The notes: generated by a model from the letters alone, not told the origin. A stretch of DNA of 64,000 nucleotides from Rhodothermales bacterium (GCA_028284265.1 JANQRZ010000007.1:122670-186669), one strand, 5' to 3'; shown: positions 52,610-61,656, counted from the stretch's first letter. Program-made: numbers and translations.

Positions 52610-54598
52610 ATGATCTCCGCCTCCTGCTCGGCCAAGTACACCCAACGCCGCATGGTCTTGTTCGCCCCCCTCATGCTGCTACTCCTCGCTCCGGCTTCGA
52701 TGGGCCAGTCGCTCCTTCAAGAGTTGTCGGCTCCCGAACCCCAAGGGGGCACCAACTTCGGACTCGCCGTCGCCGGGGTAACCGATGCGGACGGCGACGG
52801 GCGCGGCGATATCCTCGTCGGAGCACGCGAGCAAGTACACCTCTTCAGCGGGGCCACCGGCGCCCTCCTCCATACCATCCTGCCACCCGACTCGGCCCGC
52901 TCCTTTGGCACGGCAGTCGCAGGCGTGCCCGACGTCAACGGCGACGGGCGCACGGACCTCCTCGTCGGGGCCTCCCTCACCTTTGGCGCGTTCGACAATG
53001 CGGGACGGGTCTACCTCTTCAGCGGCACCACCGGCTCCCGCCTCCGTACACTCGACTCGCCCGATCCCCACTTCGATGGCATGTTCGGGCGTGCTGTCAC
53101 GGGCGTGCAGGACGTGGACGGCGACGGGCGCGGCGACCTCCTCATTGGCTCGCGCGACGCGGGCGGGCAGGCCTACCTCTTCAGCGGCGCGACGGGCCTT
53201 CTGCTCGACACCCTGTTCTCTCCCGACCCGATGTCCGGCGACAACTTCGGGGCAGCCGTCGCCGCCGTGCCCGATACCGACGGCGACGGACTAGACGACT
53301 TGCTGATTGGGGCCTTCGCTGGCATGCACGAGAACATCCGGTCAGGCCGGGCCTACCTCTTCAGCGGCGCAACCCGAGCCCTCCTCCACACACTCGACTC
53401 GCCAGACCCCAAAAACTTTGGTGACTTCGGCGAAGCCGTAGCTGGCGTGCCAGACGTGGATGGCGATGGCCGGGGCGACCTCCTCATTGGGGCACCGCAA
53501 GAAAACGGCAGCAGTAACCTCACATGGGCAGGCCGGGCCTATCTCTTCAGCGGCACCATCGGCGCGCTTCTCCGCTCCCTCGACTCGCCCAATCCCGGAG
53601 CAAATGACCGCTTCGGTATTTCCGTCTCTGGCACCGCTGATGTGGACGGCGACGAACGGGGAGACATCCTCGTCGGAGCCTTCTTCGAGGACGAGACAGG
53701 CCGAGCCTACGCGTTTAGCGGAGCCACCGGCGCACTTCTCCAGCCCCTCGACTCACCAAATCCCGACCCGGTGGGCCTCTTCGGCAGCGCCATCGCCACC
53801 CTACCCGACGCCAACGGCGACGGACGAGACGACTTCCTCGTCGGGGCACCGCAAGAAAACGGCGGCGGCTTCAACGCTGGACAGGCCTACCTCTATAGCG
53901 GGGCAGGCGCACCGGCTGTAGCTCTCGCGGCCACAGCGGACCAAACGACAGTCATGCCGGGTGGCACCATCACATTCCCCTACACCATCACCAACGCCTC
54001 GGCCCCCACCACGAGTGGCGACCTGTTCTTCACCGCCGAGCGCGGCGGCAGCCCCGTCGCCCTAGGGATCGTCCGCTCAGGGACCCTCCCAAACGGTGCA
54101 TCGGTCGCTGGCTCCTACACCCAACAAGTGCCAGCGGGTGCGCTACCGGGCATCTACCTGTATACCCTCCGCGTCGGCAGTTTCCCCGATGTGACTGTGG
54201 ACGCAGAGACCTTCGCCATCACCGTAGTCGGGGCGGCACGCAACACCGAGGGCATGGATCGGTGGTCCGTCGTGCAGGCCATGTCTCCGGTGCCGGGATT
54301 CCACGCTGTGCATACGCCCGACGTAGCGGCGACCGCGAAGGTCTTTGGGGTCGAGGCGTACCCCAACCCGTTCCAGGACCGTACCACGCTCCGCTTCACG
54401 CTCAATGAAGCGACGCAGGCCCGCCTAGCCGTCTACGACGTGCTTGGGCGCGAGGTGGCTGTACTCCACGACGGCCCCGCTGAGACTGGAAATCACAGCG
54501 CTCGATTCGAGGCAGACGGCCTTGCCTCGGGGGTCTACGTGTGGCGGTTCATGGCCGGTGCCCGCATCGAGACGGGGCGTCTCACGCTCGTGCGGTAG
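52610..54598 (+). CDS. Secreted FG-GAP (integrin-like) propeller protein with T9SS sorting domain
   Basis: 662 residues from the ATG at 52610. This start gives a basic n-region (KYTQRR) before the hydrophobic core and a cut after ASMGQS; ATGs at 52559 and 52652 are alternatives. Seven FG-GAP repeats (residues about 40-435) each carry a calcium-loop motif like DVDGDGRGDLLIGA plus YLFSGATG, as in integrin alpha propellers. An Ig-like domain follows (about 445-545; VMPGGTITFPYTITN, LFFTAERGG). The T9SS tail has YPNPFQD, YDVLGREVA and GVYVWRF, ending LTLVR. A terminator follows. Confidence 0.92.
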   Translation: MISASCSAKYTQRRMVLFAPLMLLLLAPASMGQSLLQELSAPEPQGGTNFGLAVAGVTDADGDGRGDILVGAREQVHLFSGATGALLHTILPPDSARSFGTAVAGVPDVNGDGRTDLLVGASLTFGAFDNAGRVYLFSGTTGSRLRTLDSPDPHFDGMFGRAVTGVQDVDGDGRGDLLIGSRDAGGQAYLFSGATGLLLDTLFSPDPMSGDNFGAAVAAVPDTDGDGLDDLLIGAFAGMHENIRSGRAYLFSGATRALLHTLDSPDPKNFGDFGEAVAGVPDVDGDGRGDLLIGAPQENGSSNLTWAGRAYLFSGTIGALLRSLDSPNPGANDRFGISVSGTADVDGDERGDILVGAFFEDETGRAYAFSGATGALLQPLDSPNPDPVGLFGSAIATLPDANGDGRDDFLVGAPQENGGGFNAGQAYLYSGAGAPAVALAATADQTTVMPGGTITFPYTITNASAPTTSGDLFFTAERGGSPVALGIVRSGTLPNGASVAGSYTQQVPAGALPGIYLYTLRVGSFPDVTVDAETFAITVVGAARNTEGMDRWSVVQAMSPVPGFHAVHTPDVAATAKVFGVEAYPNPFQDRTTLRFTLNEATQARLAVYDVLGREVAVLHDGPAETGNHSARFEADGLASGVYVWRFMAGARIETGRLTLVR

Positions 54599-54621
54599 CC
54601 TGACCTTCGCTGGCAACAGAA

Positions 54622-54658
54622 GCGCCCCGCTCGGCGTGGACCGGGCGGGGCGCATTTT
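54622..54658 (+). terminator. Rho-independent terminator after the FG-GAP cargo
   Basis: A 13-bp stem (GCGCCCCGCTCGG with CCGGGCGGGGCGC, one G:U pair), a 6-base loop, then ATTTTT. It lies 23 bases past the stop and before a convergent gene. Confidence 0.88.
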
Positions 54659-54674
54659 TCTACGTTGTACTCAA

Positions 54675-55877
54675 CTACTGCACGAGCGTCACCCGGCCTG
54701 TCTGCACCTTCACTCCGGCGATGAGGCGGTAGACATATACCCCGCTCGGCAATCCGGCTGCGTCGAAAGTTAACGCATGGCGACCCGCCGCCATCGGCCC
54801 GTCGGCGAGCGTGGCGACGGCGCGGCCCCGGACATCGTAGACCACCAGCGATACGTCCGAGGCGTCAGCCAGCATGAAGGCGATCTCGGTGCGCTCGGCG
54901 AACGGATTCGGGTAGGCCACGGCGGCTTCGCCTGTGCGGGCAGCGGCCTGGGTGCTAGACTGCCCAGCGTACTTCGCCGCCTCCGTAGGCGACACGACGG
55001 CTTCCCACTCGGCTCCTGTACCACCCGCCCCAGCGAGGCTACCTGTAACGGTGAGGGCGATGGGATCGGAGCAGGCGATGGGCGCGTCGATGGTGAGACC
55101 GGCACACACCGTATAGTTGTAAACTCCAGCAGGGACAGATGATGGGGCCGTCAGCCCATAGTTCAGTCCGTTCCGCCCAAGCGCATCTAGCATGCCCGTT
55201 GCAAGATCGCCTTGGCTCACGACAGTCCCACCGCGCTCGACATAGAAGAACAGGGCACCCGTCTTCGGGCTGTTCGTGTTGTTGATGATGTCGAGCCGGA
55301 AGGCAATGAGACCACCGGGGGCGACGGTCCTAGAACCTACCGTATAGACACCAACCGAGACGATCTCGTTCTCTTCGAACAGTCGGACCGCGTCGATCTC
55401 GTTGTAGTTGGGCACCGCCGGGGAGTTGACGGCGATGCGGACAGCGTCTACGTCGAAGGCGGTTTGGGGGAAACGGATCGGGTTGATCCGCGACGTGAAG
55501 GGGACGGGCACCGCCGTGCCAGACCACACCTCGACGAACTCACCCGTAGCAGCATTGCGGACGTAGACCGTGTCTACAGCGCCTGCTTCGTAGGTCTCGT
55601 AGATCCACACGATGGAGGCCGGAGCGGCTCCGTCGAATCCGAGTTCGAGGAACTCGCGCTGACCATCACGGGTCGCGCTGGCCCAAGCGGAGGTGAAGTC
55701 GCCATAGAAGGGGTAGGTATTCGGCACCCCGAGGGCTTGCTCAGCAGACCACATCGTCTCGCTGAACTGGGAACTGAAGTCGATGACGCTCGTGGCGTAG
55801 CGCCCTTGGGCGAGTAGGCCCGGCGTGAGCACCGCGACGAGGGCGGCGAGGCAAAGAAAACGAGAGAAGCGAGGCAT
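54675..55877 (-). CDS. Secreted T9SS cargo with discoidin-like N-domain and Ig-like domain
   Basis: 400 residues, signal peptide ends PGLLAQG (residue 24). Residues about 25-175 begin with SSQFSETMWSAEQALGVPNTYP and FLELGFDG, a pattern seen in discoidin-like carbohydrate-binding domains of secreted proteins (tentative). Residues about 180-290 are an Ig-like domain sharing VAPGG.I.F and LFFYVERGG motifs with the convergent neighbour at 52610. The sorting tail has YPNPFAE, YDVRGRAVA and GVYVYRL, ending VTLVQ. Confidence 0.9.
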   Translation of the reverse strand: MPRFSRFLCLAALVAVLTPGLLAQGRYATSVIDFSSQFSETMWSAEQALGVPNTYPFYGDFTSAWASATRDGQREFLELGFDGAAPASIVWIYETYEAGAVDTVYVRNAATGEFVEVWSGTAVPVPFTSRINPIRFPQTAFDVDAVRIAVNSPAVPNYNEIDAVRLFEENEIVSVGVYTVGSRTVAPGGLIAFRLDIINNTNSPKTGALFFYVERGGTVVSQGDLATGMLDALGRNGLNYGLTAPSSVPAGVYNYTVCAGLTIDAPIACSDPIALTVTGSLAGAGGTGAEWEAVVSPTEAAKYAGQSSTQAAARTGEAAVAYPNPFAERTEIAFMLADASDVSLVVYDVRGRAVATLADGPMAAGRHALTFDAAGLPSGVYVYRLIAGVKVQTGRVTLVQ

Positions 55878-56004
55878 GAGACTGAAGGGTTGGAGAATGA
55901 GCGATTAGGAAGCAGCTACCGCGGCGCGGGCCAAGGCTGCCTTACCTGTCATTTCGACAAACGGACCCGCGACCGGACACCCCTCCCCGATTTTATCCGT
56001 TGCT

Positions 56005-56151
56005 ATGACCGATTCCACCACCTACTGGTGGGACGTTGCCCTTGACTCCTCCACCCAAGGCATTCCCCGCATCAACAGCGACGACACGCCCACTATCAAC
56101 CCACCCGATGAGGAGAAATCGTATCGAAGCTCAATGGAACATCAAGCGTGA
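56005..56151 (+). pseudogene. Truncated 5' copy of tryptophan 2,3-dioxygenase gene
   Basis: A 48-codon ORF whose first ~37 residues copy the start of the dioxygenase at 57780: YWWDVALDSS, D.TP.INPPDEE against YWWDFALDTS, DGTPIVNPPDADE. At the DNA level CTACTGGTGGGAC and CTTGAC are shared exactly. Homology stops near 56115; the remaining residues (YRSSMEHQA) are unrelated and overlap the end of the kinase gene on the other strand. It is a remnant, not a working gene. See findings for the direct-repeat arrangement around the kinase. Confidence 0.7.
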
Positions 56152-57640
56152 CACATGTTCCTTCGCCGGGAACAGACTCCACTGTCAGTTCCCCGCCAAC
56201 GAAGCCGAGGCGTTCACGCACGCTGGGCAAGCCGAGCGTAGCACCCTGCTCTTCCAGCATCGCCGGATCAAACCCGACACCCTCATCCTCAACCATGACG
56301 CGCACCCGCCCCTCCTCTGCTACTGCCGTCACACGCACCGCGTTCGTCCCGGCATGCTTGACGACATTGAGCAGTAGTTCGCGAAGAAGCTGATAGAGCA
56401 TCACCCGGAGGTCTTCGTCCGGGATAGACACGTTGTCACTGATCCTGACTTCTATATCGAGACCGTAGTGCTTGCACTCGCGAGCGGTGAGCCACCCAAC
56501 AAGGTCCGCGAGCCCCTCGTTGTGGAGGAAAGGTGGGCTCATCTCATGCGCAAGCGTGCGCGTCTTTTCGATGGCCTCGTCAAGGATCGTTTCGAACCGA
56601 GCCATGTTTCCGAGCGCCCCCATCATCTTCGCCCCGACGAGGAGTTGCTGAACATCATCGTGGAGAACGTGCGCGATGCGGCGACGCTCCTGCTGCTCGG
56701 CCAGTGTCAGGGCACGGGACAATGCACGAACCCGCTCGGTCTGCTCCTCCACACGTGCCCCTAGGGTCGCATTGAGATCGGCAAGTGCCTGCTCCATCTG
56801 GACCCGCTCGGTGACATCAAAGTTGACGCCCAGCATGCGAACGGGCTGCCCCTCAGCATCCCGAAGAACATACCCACGAGACGCCAGCCAGCGCGTGGCA
56901 CCGTCAGGGCGAATAATCCGGAACTCATTGACGTAGGACCCACCTGCTGCGAGGGCTTGGCGCAACTCACGGCGCACACGGTCTCGATCTTCGGGATGGA
57001 GCAAGCGCTCCCACTCCTCCTGCGAGGGTACGCCGCCTTGCGGTGGCAGCCCCATGAGATCATAAACGATCTCGGACCACGTCGCAGTGCCGGTACGGAT
57101 ATCGAGGTCCCAGGTGCCAATTCCCGCGACTTGCTGCGCACGTCGCAGGCGCTCCTCGTTCTCCCGCAGGGCCATCTCTGCCTTTGCCCGAGCGGTGATG
57201 TCGGTGATGAGCACCCCCACCCGGCGCTGCTTCGCCTCTCCGGTACGGAAGACACTTATATCGAGATATCGGTCGATTGACGAGGCGTGGTGGATGAACC
57301 GGGTCGGCTCACCGGTCAGCGCCACTCGGGCGTAGGTAGGCAGGCGGTGTGGCTCGGCATCCGGCGCGATGGCCCGTGCTGTTGCCCCGACGATGTCCAC
57401 CAGCCCCGTATCCCGCTCGAATGCAGGGTTGGACTCCACCACGCGATAGTCGTACGGCGTCCCTACCTCATCGAACAGAAGCTCCAGTACGCAGAACCCC
57501 TCGTGCATCGACTCGAAGAGCGCACGGTAGCGCTCTTCGCTACGGCGCAGCCGTTCATGGACCTCCACAGCCGAATCCGACGGCTGTGCGGAGCTATCAC
57601 TGTGGAGCGCAGAATCTGGTATCGGCAAAGCCATCGCCAA
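56096..57640 (-). CDS. PAS-domain sensor histidine kinase (HisKA_3 type)
   Basis: 514 residues, no membrane segment, so a soluble sensor. Two PAS domains: residues about 35-150 (YRALFESMHEGFCVLE, ending GVLITDIT) and 165-290 (GIGTWDLDIRTGTATW; PAC motif EFRIIRPDGATRWLASRG). A coiled region follows (310-325), then the dimerisation/phosphoacceptor motif RRRIAHVLHDDVQQLL with the phospho-His in LHD, and a HATPase domain (RELLLNVVKHAG; VEDEGVGFDP; GLPSVRERL). No response regulator lies beside it, so it is an orphan. Its 3' end runs 56 bases into a truncated dioxygenase copy. An ATG two codons in is an alternative start. Confidence 0.93.
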   Translation of the reverse strand: MAMALPIPDSALHSDSSAQPSDSAVEVHERLRRSEERYRALFESMHEGFCVLELLFDEVGTPYDYRVVESNPAFERDTGLVDIVGATARAIAPDAEPHRLPTYARVALTGEPTRFIHHASSIDRYLDISVFRTGEAKQRRVGVLITDITARAKAEMALRENEERLRRAQQVAGIGTWDLDIRTGTATWSEIVYDLMGLPPQGGVPSQEEWERLLHPEDRDRVRRELRQALAAGGSYVNEFRIIRPDGATRWLASRGYVLRDAEGQPVRMLGVNFDVTERVQMEQALADLNATLGARVEEQTERVRALSRALTLAEQQERRRIAHVLHDDVQQLLVGAKMMGALGNMARFETILDEAIEKTRTLAHEMSPPFLHNEGLADLVGWLTARECKHYGLDIEVRISDNVSIPDEDLRVMLYQLLRELLLNVVKHAGTNAVRVTAVAEEGRVRVMVEDEGVGFDPAMLEEQGATLGLPSVRERLGFVGGELTVESVPGEGTCVTLDVPLSFDTISPHRVG

Positions 57641-57779
57641 GAAAATGGTGAGTAAAGGAGGGCTTGCAAGCCGCGTAGTATTTTACGCCTCTGACCCCGG
57701 CGGAACAACTCATCCCGCTAAATCAACCCAAGCGCTTCCGCCCAGTACGTTCTCCTTTCGCTCCGCTCACACCTCCTCC

Positions 57780-59033
57780 ATGCCCGACGAACTCAACGTC
57801 TACTGGTGGGACTTTGCTCTTGACACCTCCGACGCCCGCCTTACCGACAGGGACGGCACCCCCATCGTCAATCCGCCCGATGCCGACGAACGCCTCGGAC
57901 TGGACTACAGCGCCTACCTCGGCCTTGATCTGCTGCTGAACGCGCAGGTCCCGTCGTCCCGCGTGCCGGATGAGCGTGTGTTTATCATCATCCACCAGTT
58001 GTTCGAGTTGGTCTTCAAGCAGATGACGTTCGACCTCGCCGTCGTGGCACGGACGTTTCAGGCGCTCGGGGCGATGGGCGAGGCCACCTTCCGTGAGACA
58101 ACCCGCGAGGGATTGCCAGACGAGCGCGGGCCAAGCGCATTCTGGCGGCCCGGCATGACGGCGGCGGCCCGCCTGCGCCACAGCGCCCGTGTCGTGCTCC
58201 CGGCGGTGATGTCGCTCGTCGGGCGTGGAGCCGATGACGACGTGCTGTTCTCAACGCTGGAGTACCAGCGCTTCCGCGACTTCTTGGTTCCGGCGAGCGG
58301 CTTCCAGACCGCCCAACTCCGCCTAATCCAGCGCGCCCTCGGCAAAGGCCCCCTGTTTGGCGTGCCGGTTTTTCCGGGCGATGCCTACGGCGCAAACTAC
58401 ACCGGGTCGCCCTGTGGGCACGTCTCGCTCGGCGACCCGCTCGTGCTCCGCTCAGGCCACGCCCGCGCCTTTCCTGACGCCGACCACCCGGCGCACGAGG
58501 TAGCAGACTTGGACAACCTCGCCCACGCCGTCCTCGCTCGCCTCGCGCCTGAGGCCGATGACCTGTCCGCTCCGCCGAGCGTCCGCCGCATTCTGGGCGA
58601 CGACCTAGACCGTACCACAGCCCGTGTTCGCTCCACCCTCGGCGACGCTCCGAACGCCGACGCCACAGCAGCCACCTTCCGCCGGGACCTCGCCGCCGCC
58701 GCCAAGGCCGAAAACCAACGCCGTGACGGATTCGCTCAGGCACGGCGCGGTGCCCATGCCGTCCAGACGCGCTTCGCCCGCACCTGCCTCGCCTTCGTCC
58801 TCGACCGCATCGCAGCCACCGATGCGGCGATGCACGCGCCTGACCCCGAGAGCTTTCTCACCGTTCACCGCAAGGCCGTCCGACGCCACGTTGCGGGCGA
58901 GGGTGGCACCGGCGGCGGCGGGATGCCCTACCTCGTCACGAGCCAACGCTTCCTGCTGCCCCTCTTCCCCGCTCTCGTCGCCTATGCCGACCTCGGCGTG
59001 GGCGGCACCGCCGAGACAGCGGATCGTTGGTAA
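57780..59033 (+). CDS. Tryptophan 2,3-dioxygenase family protein
   Basis: Heme enzyme of the kynurenine route (tryptophan to N-formylkynurenine). 417 residues, against about 280-300 for classical bacterial TDO; extra residues lie mainly in the middle (about 200-320). Family marks: IIIHQLFELVFKQ with active-site His72, LEYQRFRDFLVPASGFQTAQLRLIQ, and a C-terminal TVHRKAVRRHV (probable heme ligand near 363) followed by GGTGGGGMPYLV. I chose the ATG at 57780; it matches the start of the truncated copy at 56005. No other kynurenine gene is in the window. It converges with the lipoprotein gene at 59040. Confidence 0.9.
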   Translation: MPDELNVYWWDFALDTSDARLTDRDGTPIVNPPDADERLGLDYSAYLGLDLLLNAQVPSSRVPDERVFIIIHQLFELVFKQMTFDLAVVARTFQALGAMGEATFRETTREGLPDERGPSAFWRPGMTAAARLRHSARVVLPAVMSLVGRGADDDVLFSTLEYQRFRDFLVPASGFQTAQLRLIQRALGKGPLFGVPVFPGDAYGANYTGSPCGHVSLGDPLVLRSGHARAFPDADHPAHEVADLDNLAHAVLARLAPEADDLSAPPSVRRILGDDLDRTTARVRSTLGDAPNADATAATFRRDLAAAAKAENQRRDGFAQARRGAHAVQTRFARTCLAFVLDRIAATDAAMHAPDPESFLTVHRKAVRRHVAGEGGTGGGGMPYLVTSQRFLLPLFPALVAYADLGVGGTAETADRW

Positions 59034-59039
59034 ACAAGT

Positions 59040-60458
59040 TTACTCGAAACGTGAGCGTTCCACCACATAGCGGGCACTGTTGAAGCACGAGTAGACTACC
59101 TTCAGCCCCTCGGTGTCTTCTTTGTAGACCCCGTGCCCGGGACTCTGGCAACCCGCCGCCGCCGCGCGCGTCTCTACGTTCGGAGCTGTGCTCGGGCCGA
59201 AGTACTCAATCTCGGTAATCGTATTGTCGTTGAAGCCGGTCGCGAGGACAAAGAATCGGTTATCAGCCGTGCGGTGAATGTCAATCCCGACCGGCCCGTC
59301 GCCTACGTCGGCGAAGCTAGGACTCGTAGGCGAATTGGTGACGGTCCACTCGGTGAAGCCCACCCGGTCAGCACCGAAGACGGAGACAGCACAGACGTAG
59401 GTACCGTTCGAGCGCTGCTCGCAGCGAACACGCCGAGCATCCAATCCGAAATTGAGCGGGTTGGCGTTGGGCGTATCGCCCTCGACTTCGTAGAGGAAGC
59501 TACTCGTGCCGCGCGTCAGCGCGAGGAGCGGGGCTGTACCACCCGTCGCCGGTAGCCACACCGAGACCAGCTCGCCCTGGAACGCGCCCGGGGCAATAGA
59601 CACCTTGCGGATGCCGAAGCCGCTGCCGTCCGAGACAGGCTCAATGAACTGCAAACCGCGGCTCGGGCCCACGAACGCCGCCTCACCCGAAGCGGGATCG
59701 CCCCCGGCTGTCATGGCATCGTTCGTCGTCGTGCCGACCGAGAGCTGGCAGAACCCCGCACTGGCCGGGCAGAGGATGTTGCCCTGCGCGCCGTAGGTGA
59801 ACAGCGCAGCATCGTCGCCATTTTTCAGCCCGATGGTTCCGAACACCGCCCCGACGCTGCTCGTCGTGCCCTCGGATTGGACTTCTTGGGTCGCTAGGTC
59901 CACAATCTGGTAACCCTCAGAGCAAGAAATCGACGCAAGGCACTGCCCGGAGAACTCGCCCAACTCGTCCCCGCCGCCGTCCGCCAGATCGCACTGGTCG
60001 AGGAAGTTGATGGACTCTGTGTCGGAGCAGGTCGTGTAGACGCCTTCTTCGATCACGGTGTCGCCCCCACCCTCCCGAGACTCAACAGTGATAATGACCG
60101 TATCCGAAATGATCTCTTGCAGCGTACCGTCCATGTCTTCCTCGAACCGCGTGACATCAATCACGGTGGAGCCAACCCCTTCCGCTCTCACGAGGCCGTT
60201 GTTATCAACAGTCGCTACGCTTTCGTCCCTGCTTCGCCATGCGATCGTGGCTGCTCCGGTGAACTCGTCAAGCAATTCGAGCTGCAACGTCTCGCCTTCC
60301 ATGAGGGTTGCCCGCTCTGGGGTCACCTCGAACGCGATCTCTTCCATGTCCTCCTCTAGGTCGCCACAAGCCGGATAGACGATCACAGCGTAGAAAGCAA
60401 TGAGCAGACCAATGAACCGGGCGGTGCGAAGTGCGTAGAGCGTGAAGACCGAGGGCAT
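59040..60458 (-). CDS. Putative lipoprotein with bacterial Ig-like (Big2) domain
   Basis: 472 residues. The N-terminus has a hydrophobic segment ending in a lipobox-like VYPAC (Cys near 31). Residues about 40-130 form a Big2-type domain (FEVTPERATLMEGETLQLE, ATIAWRSRDESVATVDNNGLVRA). The remainder is strand-rich with several paired cysteines (CSDTESINFLDQCDL, CLASISC, CPASAGFCQL, RRVRCEQRSNGTYVCAV) and looks like a propeller, with no family I can name. There is no T9SS tail. I chose the ATG at 60458. Function unknown; probably surface adhesion or binding. Confidence 0.8.
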   Translation of the reverse strand: MPSVFTLYALRTARFIGLLIAFYAVIVYPACGDLEEDMEEIAFEVTPERATLMEGETLQLELLDEFTGAATIAWRSRDESVATVDNNGLVRAEGVGSTVIDVTRFEEDMDGTLQEIISDTVIITVESREGGGDTVIEEGVYTTCSDTESINFLDQCDLADGGGDELGEFSGQCLASISCSEGYQIVDLATQEVQSEGTTSSVGAVFGTIGLKNGDDAALFTYGAQGNILCPASAGFCQLSVGTTTNDAMTAGGDPASGEAAFVGPSRGLQFIEPVSDGSGFGIRKVSIAPGAFQGELVSVWLPATGGTAPLLALTRGTSSFLYEVEGDTPNANPLNFGLDARRVRCEQRSNGTYVCAVSVFGADRVGFTEWTVTNSPTSPSFADVGDGPVGIDIHRTADNRFFVLATGFNDNTITEIEYFGPSTAPNVETRAAAAGCQSPGHGVYKEDTEGLKVVYSCFNSARYVVERSRFE

Positions 60459-60544
60459 GGCGATGTCAGTCTGAGCGATATGTTGACGTAACAAAGATAT
60501 ATATCGCCACCTCGCCAAGCACTCTATACCTCCGGGGCACTCTT

Positions 60545-60919
60545 TCACGCACGCTCCCGCGCCCTCAGCAGGTCCACCGTCTCGACCGCGTGGCGAAGAT
60601 GCGGGATGACGATGCTACCCCCGACGACGAGCGCCACATTGAGTGCATCGTCGATCTCCTCGTCCGTGAACCCGGCCTCGACGCACTGGCCGAGGTGGTA
60701 GTCGATACAGTCGTTGCAGCGGAGTACCGCGCTGGCGACGAGACCGAGCAACTCTTTCGTCCGACTATCGAGCGCGCCATCGCGGTAGGCCGCCGTGTCG
60801 AGGTTGAAGAAGCGCTTGATGCCAAGGTGGTTTTTCTCGTCGAGGATGCGGGCGTTCATCCGGGTGCGGTAGGCGTCAAAGGCGTCGAGGCGGTTGGAAG
60901 CGTCGGAGGAGGTACTCAT
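60545..60919 (-). CDS. Carboxymuconolactone decarboxylase/AhpD-like protein
   Basis: 124 residues, all-helical. The CMD/AhpD core is present: KELLGLVASAVLRCNDCIDYHLGQCVEAGFTDEEI, with the CxxC pair and following His used for peroxide or disulfide chemistry in AhpD, and a LNVALVVGGSIVIPHLRHA helix. A role in redox defence is plausible, but lactone decarboxylation cannot be excluded. I chose the ATG at 60919. It is divergent from the folate gene (69 bases between) and 86 bases upstream of the Big2 lipoprotein. Confidence 0.9.
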   Translation of the reverse strand: MSTSSDASNRLDAFDAYRTRMNARILDEKNHLGIKRFFNLDTAAYRDGALDSRTKELLGLVASAVLRCNDCIDYHLGQCVEAGFTDEEIDDALNVALVVGGSIVIPHLRHAVETVDLLRARERA

Positions 60920-60988
60920 GGGGATGGCGTCGGGTGTATGCTTGCAGAGCGCCGTATACGCCCGTCCGCCTGTCCTGTCCCCGTTTTC

Positions 60989-61582
60989 GTGAACGCTTCC
61001 GAACTCGCTGCCAAGAAAGCCAATCTCCGCGCACGCTTCCGCGCGGCCCGCCTCGGTCTCACCGAAACCGAGGCTGCCGCCCACAGTGCCGCGATCTGCG
61101 AGCGCATCGCCTCTTTACCCGAAATCAAAGCCGCACAGACGGTGCATGTCTACTGGCCGCTCTCAGCAAAACGCGAAGTCGATACCCGCCCGCTCATCCG
61201 GCGGCTTCATGGCGAAGGCAAGCGACTCGCCCTCCCCGTCGTCGCCGACTTCGATAGCGCGCCCCGACTTCGGCACGTCGCCTTCGAGAGCGAGGCCGCG
61301 ATGCAGCCGAACCGCTGGGGCATCCTAGAGCCGACCGGCACGGTCGAGGTCGATCCGACCGAACTCAACGCCATCATCGTCCCGGCGTTTGGGGCCGGGC
61401 GCAACGGTCACCGCATCGGCCACGGGCGCGGCTTCTATGATGCCTTCCTCGCCAACCTCGACGCTGTCATCATCGGCGCGGTCTACAGTACCTGCCTCGT
61501 GCCCTCCGTTCCCGCCGAGACACACGACGTGCCACTCGATATCATTGTGACAGAGCGGGAGGTGTGGCGTGTCACTGAGTGA
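60989..61582 (+). CDS. 5-formyltetrahydrofolate cyclo-ligase
   Basis: Converts 5-formyl-THF to 5,10-methenyl-THF with ATP. 197 residues from a GTG start at 60989. Hallmarks: KKANLRARFRAARLGL at the start, VHVYWPL, GKRLALPVV, LNAIIVPAFGAGRNGHRIGHGRGFYDAFL (the ATP/folate loop) and the ending HDVPLDIIVTE. It is often called fau/ygfA/MTHFS. Its TGA stop is the first codon of an intergenic inverted repeat also found after hppD. Confidence 0.95.
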   Translation: MNASELAAKKANLRARFRAARLGLTETEAAAHSAAICERIASLPEIKAAQTVHVYWPLSAKREVDTRPLIRRLHGEGKRLALPVVADFDSAPRLRHVAFESEAAMQPNRWGILEPTGTVEVDPTELNAIIVPAFGAGRNGHRIGHGRGFYDAFLANLDAVIIGAVYSTCLVPSVPAETHDVPLDIIVTEREVWRVTE

Positions 61583-61656
61583 TTCGCGGATTGACTGATT
61601 GGGTGATTTTGTCGCCCTAATCACCCAATCAGTCGATCCCCCAATCGGTGAATCAT
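61580..61656 (+). repeat. Intergenic GATTNG repeat, copy 2 (starts on a stop codon; strong hairpin)
   Basis: Begins with TGATTCGC, where TGA is the stop of the folate gene, as in copy 1 at 19583. A 20-base arm at 61589-61608 pairs with 61619-61638 (all positions, one as G:U) around a 10-base loop. It lies between two convergent genes and could end transcription from both sides, though no T-tract follows. Confidence 0.7.

Noticed and set aside
57645..57779. Upstream in-frame extension of the tryptophan dioxygenase
   Set aside because: No similarity to the family, and the truncated copy at 56005 starts at the same point as the ATG at 57780.
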